Part shown: positions 24,224-32,160 of the stretch, in pieces
Layout of the letters: every line of letters begins with the position of its first letter
How positions within the stretch are numbered: the first letter of the stretch is position 1
Assembly: GCF_030682935.1 (NCBI RefSeq)
Contig: NZ_JAUXNA010000232.1
Span: 1 to 33,075 of the forward strand
Source: Polaromonas sp.
GTDB taxonomy: Bacteria; Pseudomonadota; Gammaproteobacteria; Burkholderiales; Burkholderiaceae_C
Length of the DNA: 33,075 nucleotides
Direction: 5' to 3'
Notes under the pieces: generated by a model
What the model was told of the DNA's origin: nothing
The model's input: the letters and a program-made list of their open reading frames with translations, nothing else
Databases searched by the model: none
Made by a program: the position numbers and the translations under genes

Positions 24224-24538
24224 GTGCCCAGCTTTGTCGGTCGGATTCCCGGTTTTATCTTGAAAGTTGTACTGGGCCTGTTCGCAGCCCTGTTCGCGAT
24301 CAGCCTGCTGGTGGCGGCGCTGATCGTTTTTATAGTGCTCCTGCTCAAATCACTGATCACGGGCCGCAGACCCGCGGCGTCCATGGTGTTTGGCCGCTTC
24401 CAGCGGTTTTCATCCCAGGGCGGCTGGCCAGGCCGCGCCACCCGCGAAGGCCAGCCCAAACCCAATCAAAAACTCAACGCGGGTGATGTCGTCGACGTCG
24501 AAGTGCGGGAAGTTCGGGACAACCAGCGCCGGCCCTGA
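24224..24538 (+). CDS. Small membrane protein of unknown function
   Basis: A 104-residue protein starting at GTG 24224, with AGGA about 10 nt upstream. Residues about 10-45 form one long or two tight transmembrane helices (FILKVVLGLFAALFAISLL, VAALIVFIVLLLKSLI). The C-terminal half is hydrophilic and basic (TGRRPAASMVFGRFQRF), with a possible β-strand end GDVVDVEVREV. I do not recognise a family. It follows ftsY by 73 bp on the same strand and converges with ftsH 15 bp further on. Confidence 0.7.
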   Translation: MPSFVGRIPGFILKVVLGLFAALFAISLLVAALIVFIVLLLKSLITGRRPAASMVFGRFQRFSSQGGWPGRATREGQPKPNQKLNAGDVVDVEVREVRDNQRRP

Positions 24539-24553
24539 GTTAGGCTCACACAG

Positions 24554-26416
24554 TCAAGACCGCGCGGGTAATTCGCTTGCCGGACACGCGCCCGGGGCCG
24601 CATAGACCTTCAGGGCCTCGCGCAAGCGCTGTAAATCCGGCTCGTTCAGCGTTTCCTTCTCCAGCAGCTCGGCCGCGGCGGCTTCCAGCACCTGACGCCG
24701 CTCAGTCAGCAGCGCCACGGTACGTTCGAAGGCGGCGCCAACGATGCTGCGCACCGCAGAGTCGATCTCGCGCGCGGTCTCCTCGCTGAAATTGCGCTCC
24801 TTCAGCGACAGTCCGGTCTCGCCCAGAAAAGACTGGCGCTCTTCCTCATACACCACGTTGCCCAGCTTCTCGTGCATGCCGTAGCGCATGACAATGGCCC
24901 GCGCGATCGAAGTCACTTTCTGCAGGTCGTCCGAAGCGCCGGTAGACACTTCCCCGAACACAATGTGCTCCGCGGCGCGGCCGCCGAGCAGCATCTGCAT
25001 CTTGTTCTCCAGTTCCTGGCGTGTCATCAGGAAGCGGTCCTCGGTGGGCCGCTGGATGGTGTAACCGAGGGCGCCGATGCCGCGCGGGATGATCGAGACC
25101 TTGTGCACGACATCGATCCCGGGCAGCGACAGCGCCACCAGCGCGTGGCCCATTTCGTGGTGGGCCACGACCCGCCGCTCGTGCGGGTTGAGCAGGCGAT
25201 TCCTCTTCTCCAGGCCCGTCACAATGCGCTCGAACGCGACCGTGAAGTCATCCAGCGTCACCGCCTCGGCGCGCCGGCGGGTGGCGGCCAGCGCCGCCTC
25301 GTTGCACAGGTTCGCCAGGTCGGCGCCTGAAAAGCCGGGCGTGAGTTCGGCCACCTGCTCCAGGGCCACACCGCCTGCGAGCTTGATCTTGCGCGTATGG
25401 ACCTTGAGGATGGCGATTCGCCCGATCCGGTCGGGCCGGTCGACCAGCACCTGGCGATCGAAGCGGCCGGCGCGCAGCAAGGCTGCGTCCAGCACTTCGG
25501 GTCGGTTGGTGGCGGCCAGCAGCACCAGGCCCGAGCTGGGGTCGAAGCCATCCATCTCCGCCAGCAACTGGTTGAGCGTCTGCTCCTTCTCGTCGTTGCC
25601 GCCCAGGCCTGGCGCGCCACGCGCACGGCCCAGCGAGTCGAGTTCGTCGATGAAAATGATGGCCGGCGCCTGCTGGCGGGCCTGCTCGAACAGGTCGCGC
25701 ACCCTGGCGGCACCGACGCCGACAAACATTTCCACGAACTGCGAGCCGGAGATGGAGAAAAACGGCACGCCCGCCTCGCTTGCCACCGCACGCGCCAGCA
25801 TGGTCTTGCCGGTGCCGGGCGGGCCCACCAGCAGGATGCCGCGCGGCATGCGCCCGCCGAGGCGGCCGTACCCCTGGGGGTCTTTAAGGAAGCCGATGAC
25901 TTCCTGTAACTCGGCCTTGGCTTCGTCGACACCCGCCACGTCGTCGAAGCTGACCTTGGTGTCGGTCTCGACGTAAATCTTGGCCTTGCTCTTGCCAATC
26001 GACAGAAAGCCGCCGCCCAGGCCCTGCTTCTCGCCGAACTTGCGCATCGCGAACATCCAGATGCCCACGAACACCAGGGCCGGAAGCACCCACGACAGCA
26101 GGTCGCGCATGAAGGTGCTCTCGATCACGCCGTTGAACTTGACGTCGTACTGGGCAAGATCCCTGGCCAGCGCGGGATCAACCCGCGTCGTGACGAAGGC
26201 CTTCTTGCCGTCCTGCAGCGCCTGCTTCAGCGTGCCGCTGATGTGGCTGTCGGTGATCGAGAGGTCCGCGATCTGTCCCTCTTTGAGCAAGGCCTGGAAC
26301 TGGCTGTAGGGGATGGGTTCGACCGCTCGCCACTGCACATACAGGCCATGCAGGAACTGAATGGCGATCAAGGCCAGAAGGACGTACCAGAGGCTGAACT
26401 GGGTGCGCTTTTCCAT
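24554..26416 (-). CDS. ftsH: ATP-dependent zinc metalloprotease FtsH (accessory copy)
   Basis: Membrane-anchored AAA+ protease that extracts and degrades damaged membrane and some soluble proteins. Its 620 residues contain two transmembrane helices (about 8-27 and 106-124) bounding an 80-residue periplasmic domain. The AAA domain has Walker A GPPGTGKT (198-205), the pore motif FVGVG (231-235), Walker B IIFIDELD (253-260) and the second region of homology ending RAGRFDR. The zinc site is HEMGH (420-424), with GASDD near 493-497 supplying the third ligand. Context is not that of the housekeeping ftsH (rlmE-ftsH-folP). It is the last gene of a run nfeD - slipin - acyltransferase - ftsH, its ATG 3 bp after the previous stop, so it is likely a second, conditionally used FtsH. 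By analogy with HflK/HflC-FtsH, the slipin could be its partner. Confidence 0.95.
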   Translation of the reverse strand: MEKRTQFSLWYVLLALIAIQFLHGLYVQWRAVEPIPYSQFQALLKEGQIADLSITDSHISGTLKQALQDGKKAFVTTRVDPALARDLAQYDVKFNGVIESTFMRDLLSWVLPALVFVGIWMFAMRKFGEKQGLGGGFLSIGKSKAKIYVETDTKVSFDDVAGVDEAKAELQEVIGFLKDPQGYGRLGGRMPRGILLVGPPGTGKTMLARAVASEAGVPFFSISGSQFVEMFVGVGAARVRDLFEQARQQAPAIIFIDELDSLGRARGAPGLGGNDEKEQTLNQLLAEMDGFDPSSGLVLLAATNRPEVLDAALLRAGRFDRQVLVDRPDRIGRIAILKVHTRKIKLAGGVALEQVAELTPGFSGADLANLCNEAALAATRRRAEAVTLDDFTVAFERIVTGLEKRNRLLNPHERRVVAHHEMGHALVALSLPGIDVVHKVSIIPRGIGALGYTIQRPTEDRFLMTRQELENKMQMLLGGRAAEHIVFGEVSTGASDDLQKVTSIARAIVMRYGMHEKLGNVVYEEERQSFLGETGLSLKERNFSEETAREIDSAVRSIVGAAFERTVALLTERRQVLEAAAAELLEKETLNEPDLQRLREALKVYAAPGACPASELPARS

Positions 26417-26419
26417 GAT

Positions 26420-29134
26420 TCATTCCGCCGAACAAGCGGGCTGGGCAGGACAGGTCACCGGCTGCAGGTCAAGCGAAAGGGACATGGCCCCGCCATTGGC
26501 AGCCGAAGTGACGCTGAACCCGAGCCCGCGCGCCAACGCGGCCATGGCGTCGTTCTGGCGCAGGCACTCACCAACGAGCACACCGGTCCCCCGGCTTTTC
26601 AGGTAGCGGATCATCTTGGCCAACAGCGCCCGCCCCAGCCCCCGGCCCTTCAGGTCAGAGCGCACCATGATCGCGAACTCGGCGCGAAGGTTGTCGGGAT
26701 CGGTGCTCGCCCGCACCTCGCCGAGCATGCCGGCCTCGCCGCTGGCCTCGGGCGCTACCGCGATAAAAGTCATTTCGCGTTCATAGTCGATCTGGCTGAA
26801 GCGGGCGAGTTCGGAATGCGCGAACTCGCGCCTCGCCATGAAGAAGCGCGTGCGCAGGTCTTCCGGCTCGGCAGCCGCAAAGAACGCCCTGAGACGGGGC
26901 TCATCCTCGGGCCGGATCGGTCGCACCAGCACACTGCGTCCGCCGAAGTCGATCCGTTCTTCGAACTCCGCGGGATACGGCCGGATGGCCAGCCGCTGCG
27001 CACCGGCGCTGCGCGCCGGCACCACCTTCACGCGGGCGTCCAGCGCGACCACGCCCTGGTCGTCCGCCAGCAGCGGGTTGATGTCGAGTTCAACCACCTC
27101 CGGGCAGTCGCAAATCAGCTGCGACACCTTCAGCAGGACCAGATCAAGCGCCTCGTGATCGATGGCGACACGGTCACGGTAGCCGGCAAGAAGCCTGGAC
27201 ACCCGGGTGTGCGAGACCAGATCGCGCGCCAGCGCCATGTTCAGTGGCGGCAAGGCCACCGCGCGGTCGCCGATCACCTCCACCGCGACGCCGCCCTGGC
27301 CGAACAGGATCACCGGTCCGAAGATCGGGTCGGTCGAGGCGCCGACGATCAGCTCATGCGCATGCGGACGCCGCACCATTGCCTGCACGGTAAAACCCGC
27401 CAGCGTGGCATCGGGGCGCAGCTCACCCACTCGTTGCAGCATGCCTTGGGCCGCCAGCGCCACCTCCTGCGTGGTCTCCAGTTTGAGCGCCACGCCCCCG
27501 ACGTCGGACTTGTGCGAGATGTCCGGCGAGAGGATCTTGAGCACGACCGGAAAGCCGATGGCTGTGGCCGCGCGCTCGGCATCCAGCGCATTGGCCACGA
27601 CGCGAGTCTCGACCACCGGGATGTCATAGGCCGCCAGCAAGGCCTTGCTCTCGGGCTCGTTCAGCAGGTCGCGTCCGTCGGCGAGCACGGCCTTGATGAT
27701 CCGGCGCGCCGCCGCGAGGTCGGGTACGAACCCCTGCGGTATGGAGGGCGGCGTCTGCATCAGCATCGTCTGGTTGCGGTGAAAATCGGCCAGCTGAAGA
27801 AACCCGCCCACCGCCTGCTCCGGGGAGTCGTAAGAAGGAATGCCGGCCCCGGCAAAAATACTGCGCGCCGGCATGACCGCGTCACCGCCCAGCCAGCAGC
27901 CCAGCACCGGCTGCGCGGCCGCTTGCATCAGCGGCACGCAGGCGCTGGCGATCTGTGCGCTCGGCACGATGGCGGTGGGCGCGTGCATGAACAGCACGGC
28001 ATCCGCGCCCGGATCGGCTAGCAGTATCTTTAGGGTTCGCAGATAGCGCTCGACCGGTGCGTCGCCGATGATGTCGACCGGGTTGCCCCGGGACCATGTG
28101 GGCGGCAGGAATTCCTGAAGTTGATGCATCGATTCGCTGGACAGGTCCGTCAGCACGCCGCCGCCCAGCGCCAGCGCATCGGCCGCCAGCACGGCTGCGC
28201 CACCGCCATTGGTCATGATGGCCAGCCGCTCGCCCTTGAATGGCCGTGCGCGCGCCAGCGTCTCCGCCGCCGCAAACAAATCGGTCAGCGTCGCCACGCG
28301 CAGCATGCCGGCCCGGCGCACGGCGGCATCAAATACCGCATCCGAGCCTGCGAGCGCCCCGGTGTGCGATGCGGCGGCCTTGACGCCCGCGGGTGCGCGT
28401 CCGGCCTTGACCAGCAGCACCGGTTTGTTGCGCGCCGCGGCACGCGCCGCGGACATGAACTTGCGCGCCGCCTGAACCGACTCCATGTACATCAGGATGG
28501 CGCGTGTGCTGGGGTCGCTGCCCAGGTAGTCCAGCACGTCGCCAAAGTCGACGTCGGCGCTGTCACCGAGCGAAATGAAGTGCGAAAACCCGATATCGCG
28601 CGACTTGGCCCAGTCCAGCAGCGCCGTGGTGAGCGCCCCGGATTGCGAGACGAATGCGAGCTTGCCAGGAAGCGCCGAGGTGTGGGCGAAGCTGGCATTG
28701 AGCCCGCAGCCGGGCACCAGAAGGCCGACGCAGTTAGGCCCCAGGATGCGCAGCAGATGCGGTTTCGCGGCATCCAGCATGGCCTGCTGCAGGCTGGGCT
28801 CGCCGGGCCCATTGACGGCCGAAAGGCCGGCGGTGATCACCACGGCCGCTCGCGTTCCGCAGCGGCCGAGTTCGGCGATGATCCCCGGCACCGTGTGCGC
28901 CGGTGTGCAGATCACGGCTAGGTCCGGCGGCTGCGGCAGGCTGGCCACATCGCGAAAAGCCGGCCGACCCGCCACGCTGCCGTGCTTGGGGTTGACCGGC
29001 CAGATCGGTCCGGCAAAGCCGCCTTCCAGCAGGTTGCGCATCACGGTCGCCCCAATGCTCTGCGGCCGGTCGGAGGCACCGATCACGGCGACCGACCTGG
29101 GCCGAAACAGGTATTCAAGGTTGCGCACACTCAT
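26420..29134 (-). CDS. NDP-forming acyl-CoA synthetase / GNAT acyltransferase fusion (Pat/YfiQ-like)
   Basis: A large fusion of about 904 residues. ATG 29134 has the Shine-Dalgarno AGGAAGG 5 nt upstream; GTG 29161 adds nine residues, and the residue numbers below follow that longer 913-residue form. Domains: CoA-binding Rossmann (about 15-145, SVAVIGASDRPQSIGATV); succinyl-CoA-synthetase-like domains (about 155-470), with the histidine loop SHTGALAGSDAVFDAAV (His266); ATP-grasp (about 495-705, AIGFPVVLKILSPDISHKSD); and C-terminal GNAT (about 745-895) with the acetyl-CoA loop LKGRGLGRALL. Architecture matches protein lysine acetyltransferase Pat/YfiQ, which inactivates acetyl-CoA synthetase by acetylation. 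Unlike what I recall of Salmonella Pat, the phosphohistidine seems retained, so synthetase activity is possible. It lies between slipin and ftsH; its targets are unknown. Confidence 0.93.
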   Translation of the reverse strand: MSVRNLEYLFRPRSVAVIGASDRPQSIGATVMRNLLEGGFAGPIWPVNPKHGSVAGRPAFRDVASLPQPPDLAVICTPAHTVPGIIAELGRCGTRAAVVITAGLSAVNGPGEPSLQQAMLDAAKPHLLRILGPNCVGLLVPGCGLNASFAHTSALPGKLAFVSQSGALTTALLDWAKSRDIGFSHFISLGDSADVDFGDVLDYLGSDPSTRAILMYMESVQAARKFMSAARAAARNKPVLLVKAGRAPAGVKAAASHTGALAGSDAVFDAAVRRAGMLRVATLTDLFAAAETLARARPFKGERLAIMTNGGGAAVLAADALALGGGVLTDLSSESMHQLQEFLPPTWSRGNPVDIIGDAPVERYLRTLKILLADPGADAVLFMHAPTAIVPSAQIASACVPLMQAAAQPVLGCWLGGDAVMPARSIFAGAGIPSYDSPEQAVGGFLQLADFHRNQTMLMQTPPSIPQGFVPDLAAARRIIKAVLADGRDLLNEPESKALLAAYDIPVVETRVVANALDAERAATAIGFPVVLKILSPDISHKSDVGGVALKLETTQEVALAAQGMLQRVGELRPDATLAGFTVQAMVRRPHAHELIVGASTDPIFGPVILFGQGGVAVEVIGDRAVALPPLNMALARDLVSHTRVSRLLAGYRDRVAIDHEALDLVLLKVSQLICDCPEVVELDINPLLADDQGVVALDARVKVVPARSAGAQRLAIRPYPAEFEERIDFGGRSVLVRPIRPEDEPRLRAFFAAAEPEDLRTRFFMARREFAHSELARFSQIDYEREMTFIAVAPEASGEAGMLGEVRASTDPDNLRAEFAIMVRSDLKGRGLGRALLAKMIRYLKSRGTGVLVGECLRQNDAMAALARGLGFSVTSAANGGAMSLSLDLQPVTCPAQPACSAE

Positions 29135-29240
29135 GACGGCCTTCCTGACGGGGATGAACACTTATCCACACATGAATTGAATGGGCTCGCGTACGGAACA
29201 GCGCCGAGCCCTTTGTACCTGACGGGTGAAGCTGCGGGCA

Positions 29241-30020
29241 TCAGCGGCGATCAACGACAGGCCGCTCCTTGTCCAGCAGCCTGCCCAGCAGATCCATCGG
29301 CAGCGGAAACACGATCGTCGAGGCCCTGTCACCGGCCACCTGCGTCATGGTCTGCAGGTAGCGCAGCTGCATGGCTTCGGGCTGCTGCGCCAGCATTTGC
29401 GCGGCCTCCAGGAGCGCCACCGCCGCCTGCTTTTCACCCTCGGCATGAATGACCTTGGCGCGGCGCTCGCGCTCGGCTTCGGCTTGGCGCGCGATGGCGC
29501 GCACCATCGATTCGTTCAGGTCGATGTGCTTGATCTCGACGTTGGTGACCTTGATGCCCCAGGCGTCGGTCTGTGAGTCGAGGATCTGCTGCACGTCCAG
29601 GTTCAGCCGCTCGCGTTCGGCCAGCATCTCGTCAAGCTCATGCTTGCCGAGCACCACGCGCAAGGTGGTCTGAGCGATCTGGCTGGTGGCCATCAGGTAG
29701 TCCTCGACCTGGATGATCGCCTTCTGCGGATCGACCACGCGGAAGAACACCACCGCGTTGACCTTGACCGAGACGTTGTCGCGCGAGATCACGTCCTGCG
29801 GCTCGACGTCCATCGTCACGATGCGCAGGTCCACCCGCACCATCTGCTGGATGCCGGGGATGACGAGCACCAGCCCCGGGCCCTTGACCTTCCAGAAACG
29901 GCCAAGCTGGAACACCACACCGCGCTGGTATTCGCGCAGCACGCGCAGCGAGCTGAAGGCGAGGATCAGCAGCAGTGGCAGCAACACGCCGCCGAGGCCC
30001 AGGTTGAAGTCGAAAATCAT
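29241..30020 (-). CDS. Slipin (stomatin/prohibitin SPFH family)
   Basis: A 259-residue membrane scaffold. A hydrophobic hairpin or helix at about 8-24 ([17 protein letters not shown]) precedes the SPFH domain (about 25-185), with [20 protein letters not shown] and [21 protein letters not shown] helical, charged segment (about 180-220, [20 protein letters not shown]) drives oligomerisation. The end resembles [12 protein letters not shown] of bacterial slipins. Its ATG overlaps the nfeD stop (ATGA). Stomatin paired with NfeD is a well-known conserved couple, in which the archaeal NfeD protease cleaves the stomatin C-terminus. The hydrophobic C-terminal cleavage region of archaeal stomatin is not obvious here. 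Confidence 0.95.
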   Translation of the reverse strand: MIFDFNLGLGGVLLPLLLILAFSSLRVLREYQRGVVFQLGRFWKVKGPGLVLVIPGIQQMVRVDLRIVTMDVEPQDVISRDNVSVKVNAVVFFRVVDPQKAIIQVEDYLMATSQIAQTTLRVVLGKHELDEMLAERERLNLDVQQILDSQTDAWGIKVTNVEIKHIDLNESMVRAIARQAEAERERRAKVIHAEGEKQAAVALLEAAQMLAQQPEAMQLRYLQTMTQVAGDRASTIVFPLPMDLLGRLLDKERPVVDRR

Positions 30021-31462
30021 GATGAAGTTCCTTTCGGGGTTGGATCGCTATCGGAGTCTTCGAGGCACACGTCCAGCGTCAGGCCGCGCAGCGCGAGCAC
30101 GCGCACCCGCTGCCCCGGCGCCAGGGCATCGGGGCAGCGCACCTTCCAGCGTTCGCCATGGACCAGGGCCCAGGCAACACCGTTGTCCACCGCCAGCACT
30201 TCGCCCACCGCGCCTGTCATTTCCTCACGCCCGCTGACCACCGGGCGGCGGCGCGCCCGCAGGGCCATTCCGCCACCCAGCAAAACCACTGCGGCAGAAC
30301 TGGCCGCCAGGCCGAAGATCAGCGACAAGGGCACGCCAAAGCCCGGAATGTCGCGGTCGAACAGCAACAGGCCGCCAGCGATGAATGCGATGACGCCACC
30401 GACGCCGAGCACGCCAAAGGCGGGTGTCAGGATTTCGGCTGCGAGCAGGGCCATGCCAAGCAGGATCAACGCCAGCCCCGCGTAGTTGACCGGCAACATC
30501 TGCAGCGCATACAGCGCCAGCAACAAACAAATGGCACCGGTCACCCCCGCCACGCCAAAACCCGGCGACGAGAACTCGAACATCAGACCGTAGATGCCAA
30601 TCATCATCAGGACCAGCGCAAAGCTGGGGTTGGCAATCACCGACAGCAGTTGCTGCCGCCAATCGGGCAGCACGGCCTCGACGCTCAGGCCGCGTGTGGC
30701 CAGCTTGACATCGGCGCCTTGCACACGCACCGTGCGACCATCGATTTGCGCCAGCAGATCGGGCACATCCCTGGCGAGCACGTCGATCACCTTGTCGCGC
30801 AGCGCCTCGCTGGCCGTGAGACTGACCGCCTCGCGCACCGCGCGCTCGGCCCATTCGGCATTGCGCCCGCGCAGTTGCGCCAGTCCACGGATAAAGGCAG
30901 ACGCATCGTGCACCTGCTTGGCAGTCATGGCGTCGGTCGGCGCCATCGGCGGTGCACCCTGTTTTGATTCGTCCTTCTTTGCCTCGCCCCCGCCAGGCCT
31001 GTCACCCTTGTCATTCACCGGCGGGTTGCGCTCGACGCCCGGCAGGCCGATGGCGACCGGCGTGGCGGCGCCGAGCGTGGTGGCTGGCGCCATGGCGGCG
31101 ATGTGCGCCGCGTACAAAATGTAGGTGCCCGCGCTGGCCGCGCGGGCACCCTCGGGGCTGACGTACACGGCCACCGGTACCGGGGACGCCAAAATGGCCT
31201 GGATGATCTGTCGCATCGACGTATCCAGCCCACCCGGCGTGTCCAGCCTGATCACCACCAGGGGAGCCCCCGCCTCCTTCGCCTTGGCAATGCCGCGGAT
31301 CATGTAGGCCGCGCTGGCGGGGCCGATCGCCCCTTGCACCTCCAGCAAAAGGACAGGCGCTGCACGGGCCACGAATGCGGCCAAGCCCAGCAGGATCGCA
31401 GTGACCAGTGCGCGCACCCATGCGGCGCGCAGCGGCCTTGCGAGCGCAGTTCCATTCGTCAT
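30017..31462 (-). CDS. NfeD family membrane serine protease (long form, ClpP-class)
   Basis: A 481-residue membrane protease partner of slipin. Signal or anchor helix at about 15-35 ([17 protein letters not shown]). The ClpP-like domain (about 36-235) has [20 protein letters not shown] and the nucleophile loop [10 protein letters not shown] (Ser110). The general-base lysine is probably Lys182 in [15 protein letters not shown]. Three to four transmembrane helices follow (about 272-400), and the soluble OB-fold NfeD domain is at about 410-470 ([20 protein letters not shown]). Between Ser110 and Lys182 sits a Gly/Lys/Asp/Pro-rich insert (about 141-178), longer than in archaeal PH1510, where Ser97 and Lys138 are 41 apart. 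The start overlaps the stop of a short Usp-like ORF. Confidence 0.94.
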   Translation of the reverse strand: MTNGTALARPLRAAWVRALVTAILLGLAAFVARAAPVLLLEVQGAIGPASAAYMIRGIAKAKEAGAPLVVIRLDTPGGLDTSMRQIIQAILASPVPVAVYVSPEGARAASAGTYILYAAHIAAMAPATTLGAATPVAIGLPGVERNPPVNDKGDRPGGGEAKKDESKQGAPPMAPTDAMTAKQVHDASAFIRGLAQLRGRNAEWAERAVREAVSLTASEALRDKVIDVLARDVPDLLAQIDGRTVRVQGADVKLATRGLSVEAVLPDWRQQLLSVIANPSFALVLMMIGIYGLMFEFSSPGFGVAGVTGAICLLLALYALQMLPVNYAGLALILLGMALLAAEILTPAFGVLGVGGVIAFIAGGLLLFDRDIPGFGVPLSLIFGLAASSAAVVLLGGGMALRARRRPVVSGREEMTGAVGEVLAVDNGVAWALVHGERWKVRCPDALAPGQRVRVLALRGLTLDVCLEDSDSDPTPKGTSS

Positions 31463-31602
31463 CGCGACACCACCTGCTCACGTTGTTTAAAAAGCCAGCT
31501 CCGAGCCTTGAGCAGATGCAGTTGGGCCGCCCCAACCACCACAGTCGCCGGCACTCCCTGTGCGGCGGGGGACCTGTCGATCGGCAGCAACACGGTGTTC
31601 AT
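31459..31602 (-). CDS. Short ORF with a Usp-like N-terminus, coupled to nfeD
   Basis: A 47-residue frame from ATG 31602, whose TGA overlaps the nfeD ATG (ATGA). AAAGGCGAG lies just upstream as a possible ribosome-binding site. The first dozen residues, MNTVLLPIDRSP, resemble the first strand of universal stress proteins (usually VLLPIDGS), with Arg in place of the nucleotide-loop Gly. The rest (ATVVVGAAQLHLL, then [16 protein letters not shown]) does not continue as a Usp fold. It is either a decayed usp gene, a deletion product that keeps its start, or a leader peptide that couples translation to nfeD. Real expression is uncertain. Confidence 0.45.
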   Translation of the reverse strand: MNTVLLPIDRSPAAQGVPATVVVGAAQLHLLKARSWLFKQREQVVSR

Positions 31603-31870
31603 GGGCTCGCCTTTCCATCATTGAATGTGTTTATGAATCGGCGCGGAGCCGACAGAAACTGCGTACGCCTTGTGAACGCAGTGCTGAAGCTGCGCGAACC
31701 CGCCAAGAACTGCCGGGCACGCTTCCGACCGCTCACTGTCATGATCATCGCCAAAACTGGATTCGCATTTGACGAGGATCAATCCAACCCGAAACCGCGC
31801 CTGACCTGCTGACCGGCCCCATTCGGGCGGGTTCGGCCATTTTCCGTACACGATATATCAAATTCAATTA
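31603..31870. other. Intergenic stretch upstream of the nfeD operon
   Basis: No recognisable gene. Open frames on both strands are short and match nothing I know. On the minus strand a 47-codon frame (ATG at 31742) ends with a TGA overlapping the ATG of the Usp-like ORF, which may be chance. An AT-rich patch around 31850-31870 (GATATATCAAATTCAATTA) is the most promoter-like sequence for the flanking genes, in either direction, but I cannot define a clear -35/-10 pair. Confidence 0.4.
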
Positions 31871-32041
31871 ATGACCAACAAGCTTCCCTGGTTCACCGAA
31901 TCTTCTGCCGACCGCTTCAACGATATTCGTGACACCTCGCTTGCCAAGCTGGTGCGCGAGGCCTTGCTGGCGCTGATAGCCCACCACGTGGGCGATGCCT
32001 GCACGCGCCTGCCTGACGCGGAGCCGCCCAAGACTGAATAG
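31871..32041 (+). CDS. Small hypothetical protein (56 residues)
   Basis: The frame from ATG 31871 to TAG 32041 gives a 56-residue soluble protein: an N-terminal NKLPWFTESSADRFNDIRD, then an amphipathic or hydrophobic helix LAKLVREALLALIAHHVG, and a Pro/acidic tail. The sequence looks more protein-like than the antisense frame. There is no Shine-Dalgarno; the AT-rich segment just upstream could hold a promoter. I do not recognise the family. It converges with the hsdM fragment. Confidence 0.4.
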   Translation: MTNKLPWFTESSADRFNDIRDTSLAKLVREALLALIAHHVGDACTRLPDAEPPKTE

Positions 32042-32160
32042 CACCTGAATAAAAACAGCCCGAAAAACCTTCGGACGGTGGCATGAGTTCGGACCGCGCC
32101 ACGGCTCTCCACGGCGAGGCAGGTTAATGCCTCAACGAGGGATCAACCCCGGGCCTGCTT

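Noticed and set aside
31633-31812. Plus-strand frame of 59 residues starting MNRRGADRNC
   Set aside because: No ribosome-binding site, no recognisable family, basic composition typical of chance frames.
31618-31851. Minus-strand frame of 77 residues starting MYGKWPNPP
   Set aside because: No known family, odd composition, and it overlaps other short frames with no coding signal.
32116-32133. GAGGCA/TGCCTC hairpin downstream of hsdM as a terminator
   Set aside because: Six base pairs only and no T tract, so it is too weak to call.
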